Shown: positions 45,457 to 54,401, numbered from the stretch's first letter. The stretch is DNA of 64,000 bases from Bacteroidales bacterium (GCA_022783865.1 JALFYY010000015.1:1-64000); one strand, 5' to 3'. Translations and numbers: made by a program. The notes: generated from the letters alone by a model not told the origin.

Positions 45457-48179
45457 TGCAGAACCGGAATAGATATTATATATTGTTGTTTTGGATAGGT
45501 TTGATTCTTTCGGCAACTTCCTGTTCTACGCAAAAGAACACGGCGGCAAGCCGTTCCTTTCATGCTACCACCACCCGCTATAATATCTATTTCAATGGTG
45601 CTATATCTTTTGATGAAGGGCTTCGGGCCATCGACGAAGCGAACCAGGACAATTTCTCGCAGGTTATTCCGCTCTATCCGGTGAGCAACCATACTGCTGC
45701 CGAATCCGCGGCAAGCCAGATGGACCGCACCATCGAGAAATGCCGCAAGTGTATCAAACTGCACTCAATCAAAGCAAAGCCCAAAATCAATCAGAAGAAA
45801 CGGAGCGACCCTAAATATCAGGCATTCCTCAATCAACGTGAGTTCAATAAATACATGTGGGAAGCATGGATACTCTTGGGCAAAGCCGAGTTTCACAAAG
45901 GCGATTTTCTTGGTTCTGTCGGTACGTTTAACTATGTGGCACGCCAGTACGACTACGACAAGAATATCGTTGCCATTTGCCAACTCTGGTCCGTTCGTGC
46001 CTATGCAGAAATGGGGTGGCTCTACGAAGCCGAAGAACTCTTGCAGAAAGTCAGTATTGATGACCTTTCCCGTAAACATGCATGGCTATATTCTGCTGTT
46101 AGTGCCGACCTTAAGTTGAAGACCGACCGCTACAAAGATGCCGTTCCTTTCCTCAAATTGGCACTGAAAGAAGAAACACGTGCTGAGAAACTGCGCTATA
46201 CTTATGTCTTGGCACAACTCTACGAACTGCAAGGTGATAAAAAAACGGCTATCAGCTATTATAAGAAGGTTGGTTCGCTCAATCCTTCTGCCGAAATGGA
46301 TTTCAGTGCCCGTCTGAAACGCTTGCAGTTATCCGGTGACCTGAAAGCACTGGGCAAAATGGCAAAGCAGTATAAGTATCGCGACCGTTTGGACCAAATC
46401 TATAGCGCTATTGGCGATATCTATATCTCACGCCAAGATACTGTGCATGCCATCGAACATTATCAGTTGGCAATCGACAAGAGTACAGAAGGCGGACTGC
46501 CCAAAGCCAAAGTATTGGTGCAGGCAGGAGATATCTACTATCAGTTGCGTGATTACAATCATGCCCAGCCATGCTATAAAGAGGCTGTCACTATCCTTTC
46601 TGCCGACAATGCCGATTACAAGCGTATTCAAAACAGAGCCGAGACCTTGGACGAATTGGTGGTGGAGTATAACACAGTCCAACTCCAAGACTCCTTGCAA
46701 CGTCTTAGTAAACTGCCACCCGAAGAGCAACTCCGGATTGTGGAAAATATCATAGCCGAACTTGAGCGGGCAGAGAAAGAAGCTGCAGAAAAACAGGCAC
46801 AGGCGGCTCGAGATGCCGAAAACGGAGGCTTGCAGAGTGTCAATACTCTCAATATGGTAGGCGGCGGAGGCGGTAGTGCCGACTGGTATTTCTATAATGC
46901 CCAGCTTATGCGTTCCGGCAAGCAGGCTTTTACACAGCGTTGGGGTACTCGTCCCTTGGAAGACAACTGGCGGCGTATCAGCAAAACCATCATTGCGCCT
47001 GCATATACCAACGATTCTGATGACCTGCCTTTAGATAGCCTTGGTAACGATTCCACCAAACCGACGTTGCCTGTCTCCGATAATAAAGCCCCGCAGTTTT
47101 ACTTGCAGCAGATACCCAAGACAGAAGCCGACTTTGCCCTCTCTGACAGTCTGATTGCCTCTGCGCTCTATAAGATGATTTATATCTATCAGGATAAAAT
47201 CAACGATGCTGCATTGGCGCAAGAGACCTACGAAGAGTTTTGCCGTCGTTTCCCTGCCGACCGGCGCTTGGTGGATCTCTATTATATGTACTATCTCAAC
47301 AGTTTGAAGCAGAACAATACTGCTTTTGCCGAAATCTATAGACAAAAGATTATATCCGGGTTTCCCGATAGCAAACAAGCGTTGATAGTGTCGCAACCCG
47401 ATTATTTCTCTCGTTTGCAAAAGATGGTGCAGGAGCAGGAATCGCTTTATGCCGATACTTACCGTCATTATCGCACTGCTCGTTTCGACTCTGTCAAATA
47501 CAACACTCGCTATGCCGAGCAGAACTACCAATTGTCGCCGCTTATGCCCAAATTCCTGTTCCTCAATGCGATTGCGGTGGCAAAGACCGAAGGGCAGGAT
47601 GCTTTTGTTGCTTGCCTGCGTGATATGGTGGCGCGCTATCCCCAAAGCGAAACCAGTGCGATGGCAAAAGATATGTTGGCAGTGATGAATCAGGGGATGG
47701 AGAGTCAGATGGGCGGTTCGGCAAGCACTCTCTTGGAGCGTCGCGATTTCATAGAACAAGACAACGATACGACGCAAGAATACGCCTTTTCATCGGAAAA
47801 AACAGATAAGAGTACGGTCTGTATCGCCTTTAATACGAAGGTGGCTGCCACTGTATTTCCCAATAACGAAGAAGAGGCACTCAACCAACTTTTGTATCAA
47901 GTGGCGCTCTTCAACTTCTCGCAGTTCCTCATTAAAGACTTTGATCTCCGGAAAGTTCCGATGTTCGGTATGGGCACGCAAGCGTTGGAAGTCTCAGGTT
48001 TCGATAATTACGACGAAGCTTTGTGGTATATCTTTTTGTTGCAAAGCAACGAAGATGTCCATATGCTCTTGCAGCAACTCCAAGCCGACCTCATTCCTAT
48101 CACCGATACCAATAAGGCCTTGCTCAACACCCGTTTCTCTGTCGAAGACTACAAAGCATTCCAAAAGACATTGAAATAA
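45456..48179 (+). CDS. porW: Type IX secretion lipoprotein PorW/SprE (TPR protein)
   Basis: A 907-residue lipoprotein (SATSC, Cys23) with a long TPR-type helical region: HKGDFLGSVGTFNYVARQY, MGWLYEAEELLQ, YTYVLAQLYELQGDKKTAI, IGDIYISRQDTVHAIEHY. The N-terminal TTRYNIYFNGAISFDEGLRAI and YMWEAWILLGKAEF match SprE of Flavobacterium and PorW of Porphyromonas, outer-membrane lipoproteins that link the T9SS ring to the translocon. The C-terminal third has another helical region (KMIYIYQDKINDAALAQETYE). Last gene of the tsaB-galK-galM-porW run. Confidence 0.92.
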   Translation: MQNRNRYYILLFWIGLILSATSCSTQKNTAASRSFHATTTRYNIYFNGAISFDEGLRAIDEANQDNFSQVIPLYPVSNHTAAESAASQMDRTIEKCRKCIKLHSIKAKPKINQKKRSDPKYQAFLNQREFNKYMWEAWILLGKAEFHKGDFLGSVGTFNYVARQYDYDKNIVAICQLWSVRAYAEMGWLYEAEELLQKVSIDDLSRKHAWLYSAVSADLKLKTDRYKDAVPFLKLALKEETRAEKLRYTYVLAQLYELQGDKKTAISYYKKVGSLNPSAEMDFSARLKRLQLSGDLKALGKMAKQYKYRDRLDQIYSAIGDIYISRQDTVHAIEHYQLAIDKSTEGGLPKAKVLVQAGDIYYQLRDYNHAQPCYKEAVTILSADNADYKRIQNRAETLDELVVEYNTVQLQDSLQRLSKLPPEEQLRIVENIIAELERAEKEAAEKQAQAARDAENGGLQSVNTLNMVGGGGGSADWYFYNAQLMRSGKQAFTQRWGTRPLEDNWRRISKTIIAPAYTNDSDDLPLDSLGNDSTKPTLPVSDNKAPQFYLQQIPKTEADFALSDSLIASALYKMIYIYQDKINDAALAQETYEEFCRRFPADRRLVDLYYMYYLNSLKQNNTAFAEIYRQKIISGFPDSKQALIVSQPDYFSRLQKMVQEQESLYADTYRHYRTARFDSVKYNTRYAEQNYQLSPLMPKFLFLNAIAVAKTEGQDAFVACLRDMVARYPQSETSAMAKDMLAVMNQGMESQMGGSASTLLERRDFIEQDNDTTQEYAFSSEKTDKSTVCIAFNTKVAATVFPNNEEEALNQLLYQVALFNFSQFLIKDFDLRKVPMFGMGTQALEVSGFDNYDEALWYIFLLQSNEDVHMLLQQLQADLIPITDTNKALLNTRFSVEDYKAFQKTLK

Positions 48180-48271
48180 GTCGGGGATTCTTGTGATATG
48201 CTATTTTGTAGAATATTACAAATCTATTGCTTCTCTATTGACAATCTATTAACTATCAAGTTACGTAGTAC

Positions 48272-48326
48272 TATGAACCCTGTATAAACCCCGTATGAGA
48301 CTTGCATATCCCCTGTATATATCATC
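48272..48326 (+). repeat. Degenerate 11-bp tandem array, 5 units
   Basis: TATGAACCCTG, TATAAACCCCG, TATGAGACTTG, CATATCCCCTG, TATATATCATC: only 40-70% identical but in strict 11-bp register. It lies in the 227-bp gap between the convergent porW and birA genes, where I see no other feature. Confidence 0.5.
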
Positions 48327-48406
48327 ACCTACAATGGACATGTTGCGTATATAATCCATAGAATATAGTAGTGTACAGTCTGACAATTCTTCGTTTTTTC
48401 AGTTCC

Positions 48407-49168
48407 TCAACAAATCACATACTTCACTTCCTTAAAGTGATAGATGTGCACTTCACCTGTTGCGGTACGCAGTTGCAAACGCCCGTCGGGCAATACATCG
48501 CTGATACGTGCCAAAAAAGCATCGGGAGTAGCTGTTGTTTGTATGTTCATAGGATGGCTGTCGCACTTGTTCTCTTTGTACAGATACATCCCGTTTCGCC
48601 TGTAAAGCCGTTGCATATATCGCATTTTCAGTTCTTCCGGATGATGCAACAAAGGGCGTAATTCGGCGAACTTGTCAAGTATTTCTTGTAGCAATCTCTC
48701 TCTGTCTGTTTCTTTGCCCGTTATCTGTTTGAGCGAAATAGGATTGGGTGCCTTGCTCTTGAATTCCTCTTGGTTGACATTGATGCCGATGCCGGCAATC
48801 GAATAGTCCAACCGTTCCCCGATAATGCAGTGCTCAATGAGAATACCTACTAATTTCTTGTCTTTCCAATAGATGTCATTAGGCCACTTTATACTGATTT
48901 CATCGGCATATTTATCCAATACTTCTACCAAAGCCAAGGGCACTAATTCCGATAAAAGAAACTGCTCTTCAATCCGTATGTCGTGCAAACGAAATAGGGT
49001 GGTGAAGAGCAGATTCCGTCCTTCTTCGCTTTCCCAACCGTTTCCCTGTTGTCCTCGTCCTGCCGTCTGGAAGTCTGTATAAATGGTAAATCCCTCTGCC
49101 AGATTGTTGTTCTGACAGAGCATCTGTTTCATCAGATTGTTTGTACTATCGGTTCTTTTGATATACAT
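48407..49168 (-). CDS. birA: Biotin--protein ligase (monofunctional BirA)
   Basis: A 253-residue enzyme that attaches biotin to carrier proteins such as acetyl-CoA carboxylase. Biotinyl-AMP loop TAGRGQQGNGWESEEG, then SIKWPNDIYWKDKKLVGILIE and the small C-terminal beta domain (ISDVLPDGRLQLRTATGEV). It lacks the N-terminal DNA-binding domain, so it is a ligase without repressor function. It starts inside the 3' end of dacB (23-bp overlap), implying coupling. Confidence 0.94.
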   Translation of the reverse strand: MYIKRTDSTNNLMKQMLCQNNNLAEGFTIYTDFQTAGRGQQGNGWESEEGRNLLFTTLFRLHDIRIEEQFLLSELVPLALVEVLDKYADEISIKWPNDIYWKDKKLVGILIEHCIIGERLDYSIAGIGINVNQEEFKSKAPNPISLKQITGKETDRERLLQEILDKFAELRPLLHHPEELKMRYMQRLYRRNGMYLYKENKCDSHPMNIQTTATPDAFLARISDVLPDGRLQLRTATGEVHIYHFKEVKYVIC

Positions 49169-50567
49169 CGAGTAAGAGTTTTTCTATTGCTTTCTGTACG
49201 TTCTTCGCTTTGCCGTTGGCGTTGTTCACTAATACGGCAAATGCCAGTATTTCGCCGTTCTGTAGATACATATATCCTGCATAACTCTTTATGCGTGAGG
49301 TCGTACCGCTTTTGGCAATCACTTTGCCTGCTAATTCCGTATCTCGGAGAAACGAACGCAGTGTACCTGATTCACCTGCTACGGGCAGTGAAGCGATAAA
49401 TGCCTCTTTTTCCTTGCTCTGCTGCATAAAACTAAGCAAATCCACCAAGGTTTTGGCAGATACTGCATCTTGTGGTGAGAGTCCGCTGCCGTCCATAATG
49501 AAACAGCGTTGTAGCGAAATTCCCCGATGAAACCAGCAATTTTGAATGGTGGTCGCCGAATTGTGTATCGTACAAGGCAACGCAATCTTGCTACCTAAAT
49601 AGCGGAATACCTGTTCTGCATAAAGGTTGTTCGATTCCTGGTTGATTTCCTTTACAAGCGTTGACAGCAGTTCCGACTGATGTTCATACAATACTATTCG
49701 TCCCGAAGGGGCGTTTTCTGCGATGAAACCGGCTTCTTTTGCCACCCGTATGCCGTTTTCCCGCAGTCGCATCGTCAGATGTTGCGCCAAAAGCAGTGGC
49801 GGATTTGGTATGTCGCCTCTTACGCCGAACACTCCTCGGTTGCTTGGTACACTGCCCACCAGATACCGATGGTTGCAGTAGGGTACACCGTGCACATACG
49901 CACCGTCGTAAGTGATAGCCGTACAACGGATATGGTTTTCAAACGTGATACCTTCTATATATGGCAGTGTCTTGATTACCTCGGCAACGCTGCCTATCTG
50001 ACCGCTCCTGAGTTGCACATTCATCGTGTTGTCCATATAGGGCAAGGCATAAATGCCGGGGGCGTAGTAGTTGCCTATGTCTTCCCATATCCATTGTGGA
50101 TTGATGGCGTCGCCATCGAAAAACGAGGCGTCGGCTATCACTTGTCCGTCTATTTCTCGGATGCCAGCTTGCCGCAACGCACGTACCCAATGGTAGAGAA
50201 ACGATTGATTGCCAACTCTCTGGCTGCCTAAAGTCGGATCGCCTGTACCGCGGATATACAGATTGCCGTGCAGTATGCCGTCCTTTATCTCTCCGTCAGT
50301 TTCTAAATAGGTTGGGAACCTGAAGTCGTTGCCTAATATCTCTAATGCCGAAGTGGTGGTAATGATTTTCATCGTCGAAGCCGGCGGAATCACATTGTTT
50401 TCCCGATACGAAGCCATTACTTTGCCCGTGCTCAGGTTCTTTATATATATACCCACGTTGGCAGATTCCACCAAAGGCTGTGTCACAAATGCCTCTAAAG
50501 CACTCTGTTGACTATTAACATACAGCCAACTAATCATCAAAACACATAGAAAACCTAACTTTTTCAT
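49146..50567 (-). CDS. dacB: D-alanyl-D-alanine carboxypeptidase/endopeptidase (PBP4 type)
   Basis: A 473-residue exported class C PBP. Signal peptide at the N terminus (MKKLGFLCVLMISWLYV, then NSQ). SxxK at Ser64-Lys67 (PPASTMK), SxN in NQESNNLYAEQ and KSG in VIAKSGTTSRIK near the C terminus. It trims or cleaves peptidoglycan crosslinks. Upstream of birA with a 23-bp overlap. A promoter with a divergent arrangement toward the kinase-like gene lies at 50590-50621. Confidence 0.95.
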   Translation of the reverse strand: MKKLGFLCVLMISWLYVNSQQSALEAFVTQPLVESANVGIYIKNLSTGKVMASYRENNVIPPASTMKIITTTSALEILGNDFRFPTYLETDGEIKDGILHGNLYIRGTGDPTLGSQRVGNQSFLYHWVRALRQAGIREIDGQVIADASFFDGDAINPQWIWEDIGNYYAPGIYALPYMDNTMNVQLRSGQIGSVAEVIKTLPYIEGITFENHIRCTAITYDGAYVHGVPYCNHRYLVGSVPSNRGVFGVRGDIPNPPLLLAQHLTMRLRENGIRVAKEAGFIAENAPSGRIVLYEHQSELLSTLVKEINQESNNLYAEQVFRYLGSKIALPCTIHNSATTIQNCWFHRGISLQRCFIMDGSGLSPQDAVSAKTLVDLLSFMQQSKEKEAFIASLPVAGESGTLRSFLRDTELAGKVIAKSGTTSRIKSYAGYMYLQNGEILAFAVLVNNANGKAKNVQKAIEKLLLDVYQKNR

Positions 50568-50589
50568 AAACTATTTCCCTAATAGTGTG

Positions 50590-50621
50590 CGAAATTACAA
50601 AAAATAACTTACCTTTGCAAG
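50590..50621 (-). promoter_or_regulatory. Promoter of dacB
   Basis: Minus strand: -33 CTTG (50618-50621), 20 bp, -7 TAATTTCG (50590-50597), one mismatch to TAnnTTTG. It overlaps the divergent -7 element at 50610-50617. Confidence 0.5.
50610..50617 (+). promoter_or_regulatory. -7 element of the kinase-like gene
   Basis: TACCTTTG followed by CA, 29 bp before the ATG at 50646; the -33 box is poor. It overlaps the dacB promoter on the other strand. Confidence 0.5.
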
Positions 50622-50645
50622 CGAAACCCATAAATCTATAGTGTC

Positions 50646-51206
50646 ATGATTATTACGATTGGTCGGCAATTGGCTGCCGGAGGAAGAGAAATTGGCAAGC
50701 ACCTTGCTGAAAAACTCTCGTTGAAATACTATGATCGTGAGCTGATTCTCGAGGCTGGAAAGCAGAGCGGACTCAATCCGCAGCTCTTCGAACAAGTTGA
50801 CGAACAGCACAATCTCTTCATGTATGCCTTGGGTGCAAAGAATCCGGAACTCTTTCGTATTCAATCGGATGTGATTGCACGGCTGGCAGAACAGGACAAT
50901 TGTGTCTTCGTTGGTCGTTGTGCCGATTATATCCTGCGTGACAACCCCAACTGCCTCAGCATTTTCCTCTCTGCTGACTTGGACGACCGTATAAAGCGTC
51001 TTTCTATCAGGGAAAATTGCTCTGCCAAGCAGGCTCTGGAGATTATCGAAAAGGCTGACCGCAAACGTGCCGAGTACTATGAGTTCTATACAGGTAAGGG
51101 GTGGGGCAAAGCCTGTAGCTACGACTTTTGTCTCAATACTACTTGGTTCGGAGTCGCCGAAGTGGTTGATTTAGTCTCCAAAGCAGCGTTGCATTTGCAA
51201 AAATAA
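50646..51206 (+). CDS. Cytidylate kinase-like family protein
   Basis: A 186-residue P-loop protein of the cytidylate-kinase-like (AAA_26) family. N-terminal IITIGRQLAAGGREIGKHLAE is a modified Walker A; VFVGRCADYIL and AKQALEIIEKADRKRAEYYEFYTGKGWG are the usual middle and lid motifs; the C terminus has YDFCLNTTWFGV. True Cmk is longer and has a different lid; this family has no proven substrate and is common in anaerobes. It precedes the glycerate kinase gene by 4 bp. Confidence 0.85.
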   Translation: MIITIGRQLAAGGREIGKHLAEKLSLKYYDRELILEAGKQSGLNPQLFEQVDEQHNLFMYALGAKNPELFRIQSDVIARLAEQDNCVFVGRCADYILRDNPNCLSIFLSADLDDRIKRLSIRENCSAKQALEIIEKADRKRAEYYEFYTGKGWGKACSYDFCLNTTWFGVAEVVDLVSKAALHLQK

Positions 51207-51210
51207 TCCT

Positions 51211-52269
51211 ATGAAGATAGTAGTTGCCCCCGATTCTTTCAAAGGCTGTTGTACTGCTCTGGAGGCGGCAACGGCTCTTCGGCAAGGCATTTCTGAGGTC
51301 CTGCCCGATGCCGAGGTGCTGACTGTCCCCTTGGCAGATGGTGGTGAGGGCACAACCGGCGTGTTGGTCAGTTCTTTGCAAGGGCAATGGTCTCCGCTCG
51401 AATTTGGTTTCGATGCTTTGCTGCGTCCTGTCCGGACACACTATGGTTATCTCCCTTCTACTGGTCAAGTAGTGATGGAGGCGGCTGAAACTATCGGGCT
51501 GCCACGTCTCAAAAAAGAAGAATACAATCCCATACAAGCCTCTTCCTATGGTTTGGGGTATCAGTTGGTGCAAGCCTGTGATGCAGGCTACCGGCATTTT
51601 CTCATTGGCTTGGGTGGTACTGCCACTTGCGATGGCGGTAAAGGCATGCTTCGTGCTATCCGCGAACACTTTGGTTCCGCCATTCCATCGATAAAAATCG
51701 ATGTGCTCTGCGATGTCAACAACCCGCTCTTCGGACCGCAAGGGGCTGCCTGTATCTTCGCACCGCAGAAAGGAGCAAATCCCGATGAAATCGTGCAGTT
51801 GGACCAAAATCTCCGTGCTATGGCGGTCGGTGAAAAAGCACGTTTTGCCCAATTGCCGGGTGCAGGAGCTGGCGGTGGCTTGGGCTTTGCTTTAGCGGCA
51901 TATTTGGATGCGAATCTTCTGCAGGGCAGCAAAAAAATATTGGAAATCATCCATTTCAACGAGAAAATCAGTAATGCAGACCTTATTATCACGGGCGAAG
52001 GAAAGATGGACGGACAGACCTTGTGTGCCAAACTTCCTTCCGGTGTACTCAAGGCTGCCATGCGGCAAAGCATTCCTGTAGTGGGCGTTGCGGGCAAAGT
52101 CGAACAGCAGGACGCATTGCTCCGGCAAGGTTTCTTACGGATATATCCTGTCAATCCGCCAGGAATTCCCGATGAAATGGCGTTGCAAACCGATTATGCG
52201 CTCAGTCGCCTGACGCTCACTGCCAAACAAATCTGCAAAGATGTCCTGCTCGGTAAAAATAATTGTTGA
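51211..52269 (+). CDS. glxK: Glycerate kinase (GlxK/GarK family)
   Basis: A 352-residue type II glycerate kinase that phosphorylates D-glycerate, usually at the 2-position. N-terminal APDSFKGCCTALEAATALRQG, PLADGGEGTTGVL, the glycine-rich LIGLGGTATCDGGKGML, and C-terminal LIITGEGKMDGQTL are diagnostic. Complete length. It follows the kinase-like gene by 4 bp and is probably co-transcribed with it. It feeds glycerate into glycolysis or serine metabolism. Confidence 0.95.
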   Translation: MKIVVAPDSFKGCCTALEAATALRQGISEVLPDAEVLTVPLADGGEGTTGVLVSSLQGQWSPLEFGFDALLRPVRTHYGYLPSTGQVVMEAAETIGLPRLKKEEYNPIQASSYGLGYQLVQACDAGYRHFLIGLGGTATCDGGKGMLRAIREHFGSAIPSIKIDVLCDVNNPLFGPQGAACIFAPQKGANPDEIVQLDQNLRAMAVGEKARFAQLPGAGAGGGLGFALAAYLDANLLQGSKKILEIIHFNEKISNADLIITGEGKMDGQTLCAKLPSGVLKAAMRQSIPVVGVAGKVEQQDALLRQGFLRIYPVNPPGIPDEMALQTDYALSRLTLTAKQICKDVLLGKNNC

Positions 52270-52297
52270 AATATTTCCGTAATTAAAAAACTTGCTG

Positions 52298-52305
52298 TAC
52301 CTTTG
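52298..52305 (+). promoter_or_regulatory. -7 element before mdh
   Basis: TACCTTTG followed by CAG, 49 bp before the mdh ATG. TTTC stands at the -33 position instead of TTTG. Confidence 0.5.
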
Positions 52306-52353
52306 CAGGGTGGAAACGAAATAATAGTTAACCAATAACATAAATTTTACACT

Positions 52354-53295
52354 ATGTCTAAAGTAACAGTTGTCGGCGCAGGTAACGTAGGTGCTACGTG
52401 CGCTAATGTGTTGGCAGTCAACGAAGTTGCCAACGAAGTATGTCTTATCGATATCAAAGAGGGTCTTGCCGAAGGTAAGGCTATGGATATCATGCAAACG
52501 GCTCAGCTCATGGGCTTCGACACCGTTGTTAAGGGCGTAACCAACGATTATTCCCAAACAGCGGGCAGCGATGTAGTTGTTATTACCAGTGGTATTCCCC
52601 GTAAACCGGGTATGACGCGCGAAGAACTTATCGGTGTCAATGCAGGTATTGTCAAGAACGTTGCTAATTCCATTCTGACCTATTCCCCGGATGCTATCCT
52701 TATCATCGTAAGCAACCCGATGGATACAATGGCATATTTGGCTTTGCATGCGTTGGGTTTGCCGCGTAACCGGGTTATCGGTATGGGCGGTGCCTTGGAT
52801 AGTTCTCGTTTCAAATACTTTATGTCGCAGGCACTTGGTTGCAACGCCAACGATGTTGAGGGCTTTGTAATCGGTGGTCATGGCGATACAACTATGATTC
52901 CTATGACGCGCTATGCGACATACAAAGGACGTCCGATTGCTGAGTTGCTTTCTGCAGAACAAATCGAGCAAGTGGCTAAGTCCACAATGGTAGGTGGTGC
53001 TACTCTTACCGGTTTGCTGGGTACTTCTGCATGGATGGCTCCGGGTGCTGCTACCAGTTTCTTGGTTGAGTCTATCATCAAGGACCAAAAGAAGATGATT
53101 CCATGTTCTGCTGCCCTCGAAGGCGAGTATGGCTACAACAACATCATGGTAGGTGTTCCTTGTATCATTGGTAAGAACGGTATCGAGAAGATTGTTGAAC
53201 TTGACCTCAATGCTGAAGAAAAGGCTAAGTTTGATGCTTCTGTGGCAGCTGTTACTAAGACGACTTCAGTTCTCCACGAGATGAACGTTATCTGA
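52354..53295 (+). CDS. mdh: Malate dehydrogenase (LDH-like, NAD-dependent)
   Basis: A 313-residue enzyme of the LDH-like MDH class, interconverting malate and oxaloacetate in the TCA/fumarate branch used by anaerobic Bacteroidales. NAD fold VVGAGNVGATCA, substrate arginine in SGIPRKPGMTREELI, and catalytic His in VIGGHGDTTMIPM are all present. Own -7 element upstream and a strong terminator downstream, so monocistronic. Confidence 0.97.
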   Translation: MSKVTVVGAGNVGATCANVLAVNEVANEVCLIDIKEGLAEGKAMDIMQTAQLMGFDTVVKGVTNDYSQTAGSDVVVITSGIPRKPGMTREELIGVNAGIVKNVANSILTYSPDAILIIVSNPMDTMAYLALHALGLPRNRVIGMGGALDSSRFKYFMSQALGCNANDVEGFVIGGHGDTTMIPMTRYATYKGRPIAELLSAEQIEQVAKSTMVGGATLTGLLGTSAWMAPGAATSFLVESIIKDQKKMIPCSAALEGEYGYNNIMVGVPCIIGKNGIEKIVELDLNAEEKAKFDASVAAVTKTTSVLHEMNVI

Positions 53296-53357
53296 TGAGA
53301 AGAACAGAAACTTCTAATCATTAGAATACAAGTAGTTAATCATTGGAATCTACAATC

Positions 53358-53389
53358 AAACAGACTTGGGTTCGCCTGAGTCTGTTTTT
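53358..53389 (+). terminator. Intrinsic terminator of mdh
   Basis: AAACAGACTTGGG, TTCG loop, CCTGAGTCTGTTT, with the T-run extending to TTTTTC; 62 bp after the mdh stop. Confidence 0.85.
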
Positions 53390-53416
53390 CTTATCGTCTC
53401 CTCTCATCAATGCTCT

Positions 53417-53440
53417 GTAGAGACGGGGCGTGCCCCGTCT
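53417..53440 (+). repeat. Palindromic module, ACGGGGC core
   Basis: Exact copy of the 24-bp module preceded by CAATGCTCT and followed by AAAAACCCGATAATGCTGCC. The gap 53296-53813 holds the mdh terminator, two modules, two 11-bp arrays and the LOG-gene -7 element; no gene. Confidence 0.85.
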
Positions 53441-53460
53441 AAAAACCCGATAATGCTGCC

Positions 53461-53484
53461 GGGGTGTGGGCGTCCCCGCCCGCA
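53461..53484 (+). repeat. Palindromic module, TGGGCG/CGCCC core
   Basis: GGGGTGTGGGCG TCCC CGCCCGCA, chained to the previous module by the usual linker. Confidence 0.7.
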
Positions 53485-53520
53485 TCTTGTTTTCTCGTTG
53501 CTGTCATCTTCTTCTCATTC

Positions 53521-53564
53521 CTTTAAGGATACTTTAAGGATACTTTAGGGATACTTTAAGGATA
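53521..53564 (+). repeat. 11-bp tandem array (CTTTAAGGATA), 4 units
   Basis: CTTTAAGGATA twice, CTTTAGGGATA once, CTTTAAGGATA once. Reverse complement of the unit at 18060-18092. Confidence 0.85.
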
Positions 53565-53597
53565 GCATCCATCTCCTTGTCTCCGTGCTTCCATTTA

Positions 53598-53641
53598 CGG
53601 CAACAACACGGCAAAAAGACGGCAACAACACGGCAAGAACA
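53598..53641 (+). repeat. 11-bp tandem array (CGGCAACAACA), 4 units
   Basis: CGGCAACAACA, CGGCAAAAAGA, CGGCAACAACA, CGGCAAGAACA. The offset from the previous array is 77 bp, exactly seven periods. The following TATGACATCCG resembles the tail after the TACGTA arrays. Confidence 0.8.
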
Positions 53642-53777
53642 TATGACATCCGTATGCTTTCATTGGGGGTTGATGTGACCTTGCACCATTCTTTCCCAAT
53701 CCTACGATATTTCCCGTCCATTACATAAATTTGTACCTGTTTTCTGAATAGATATCGTATAAGTCACTAAAATATCG

Positions 53778-53785
53778 TATCTTTG
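53778..53785 (+). promoter_or_regulatory. -7 element before the LOG-family gene
   Basis: TATCTTTG followed by CACC, 28 bp before the ATG at 53814; -33 box weak. Confidence 0.5.
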
Positions 53786-53813
53786 CACCTTGTATTGATG
53801 AAATATCTATCTT

Positions 53814-54401
53814 ATGACGAATATTCACTCTTTGGCAGTCTATGCTGCCTCCAGTACTAAACTGAAACCTGCCTATTTTCTGGCGGCACACCGCTTGGGC
53901 GAAATTCTTGCTCAGCACCATATTCGCTTGGTTTATGGTGCTGGTAATATGGGGCTTATGGGAGAAGTTGCTGATGCCGTTCTTGCCAATGGCGGTGAGG
54001 TTACGGGCGTTATTCCTCAGTTCATGGTGGAGCAACATTGGGAGCATCAGGGCTGTACCGAACTCATTGTGACCAAGGATATGCACGAGCGTAAAGCTGC
54101 CATCTTGCAATCCGCCGATGCACTTTTGGCACTCCCCGGAGGTATGGGGACGTTCGAGGAACTCACCGAAGTCCTTACGTGGAAACAACTCGGGCTTCAT
54201 ACCAAGCCTATCGTTATCCTCAATGTCGATGGCTACTATGATGATTTGCTCCGATGCTTTTCCCGTATGGTGGATGAGCATTTTATGCGCGATATCCATA
54301 CTCGGATGTACGTTGTCGTGTCATCTCCCGACGAAGTCCTTGCAGCTATCGGGAATGCACCATACTGGGATACTGCCAATCGCCAAATGGCTAAAATCTG
54401 A
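53814..54401 (+). CDS. LOG family protein (cytokinin riboside 5'-monophosphate phosphoribohydrolase-like)
   Basis: A 195-residue Rossmann-fold protein of the TIGR00730/LOG family. Conserved SLAVYAASSTKL-like start, LVYGAGNMGLMGEVADAVL, and the signature LALPGGMGTFEELTEVLTW (PGGxGTxxE). Family members hydrolyse nucleoside 5'-monophosphates to base and ribose phosphate; the in vivo substrate here is unknown. Its TGA overlaps the ATG of the DUF4271 gene by one base. Confidence 0.92.
   Translation: MTNIHSLAVYAASSTKLKPAYFLAAHRLGEILAQHHIRLVYGAGNMGLMGEVADAVLANGGEVTGVIPQFMVEQHWEHQGCTELIVTKDMHERKAAILQSADALLALPGGMGTFEELTEVLTWKQLGLHTKPIVILNVDGYYDDLLRCFSRMVDEHFMRDIHTRMYVVVSSPDEVLAAIGNAPYWDTANRQMAKI

Noticed and set aside
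50646..51206. Canonical cytidylate kinase (cmk)
   Set aside because: Too short and with a different lid region; better described as the cytidylate-kinase-like family.
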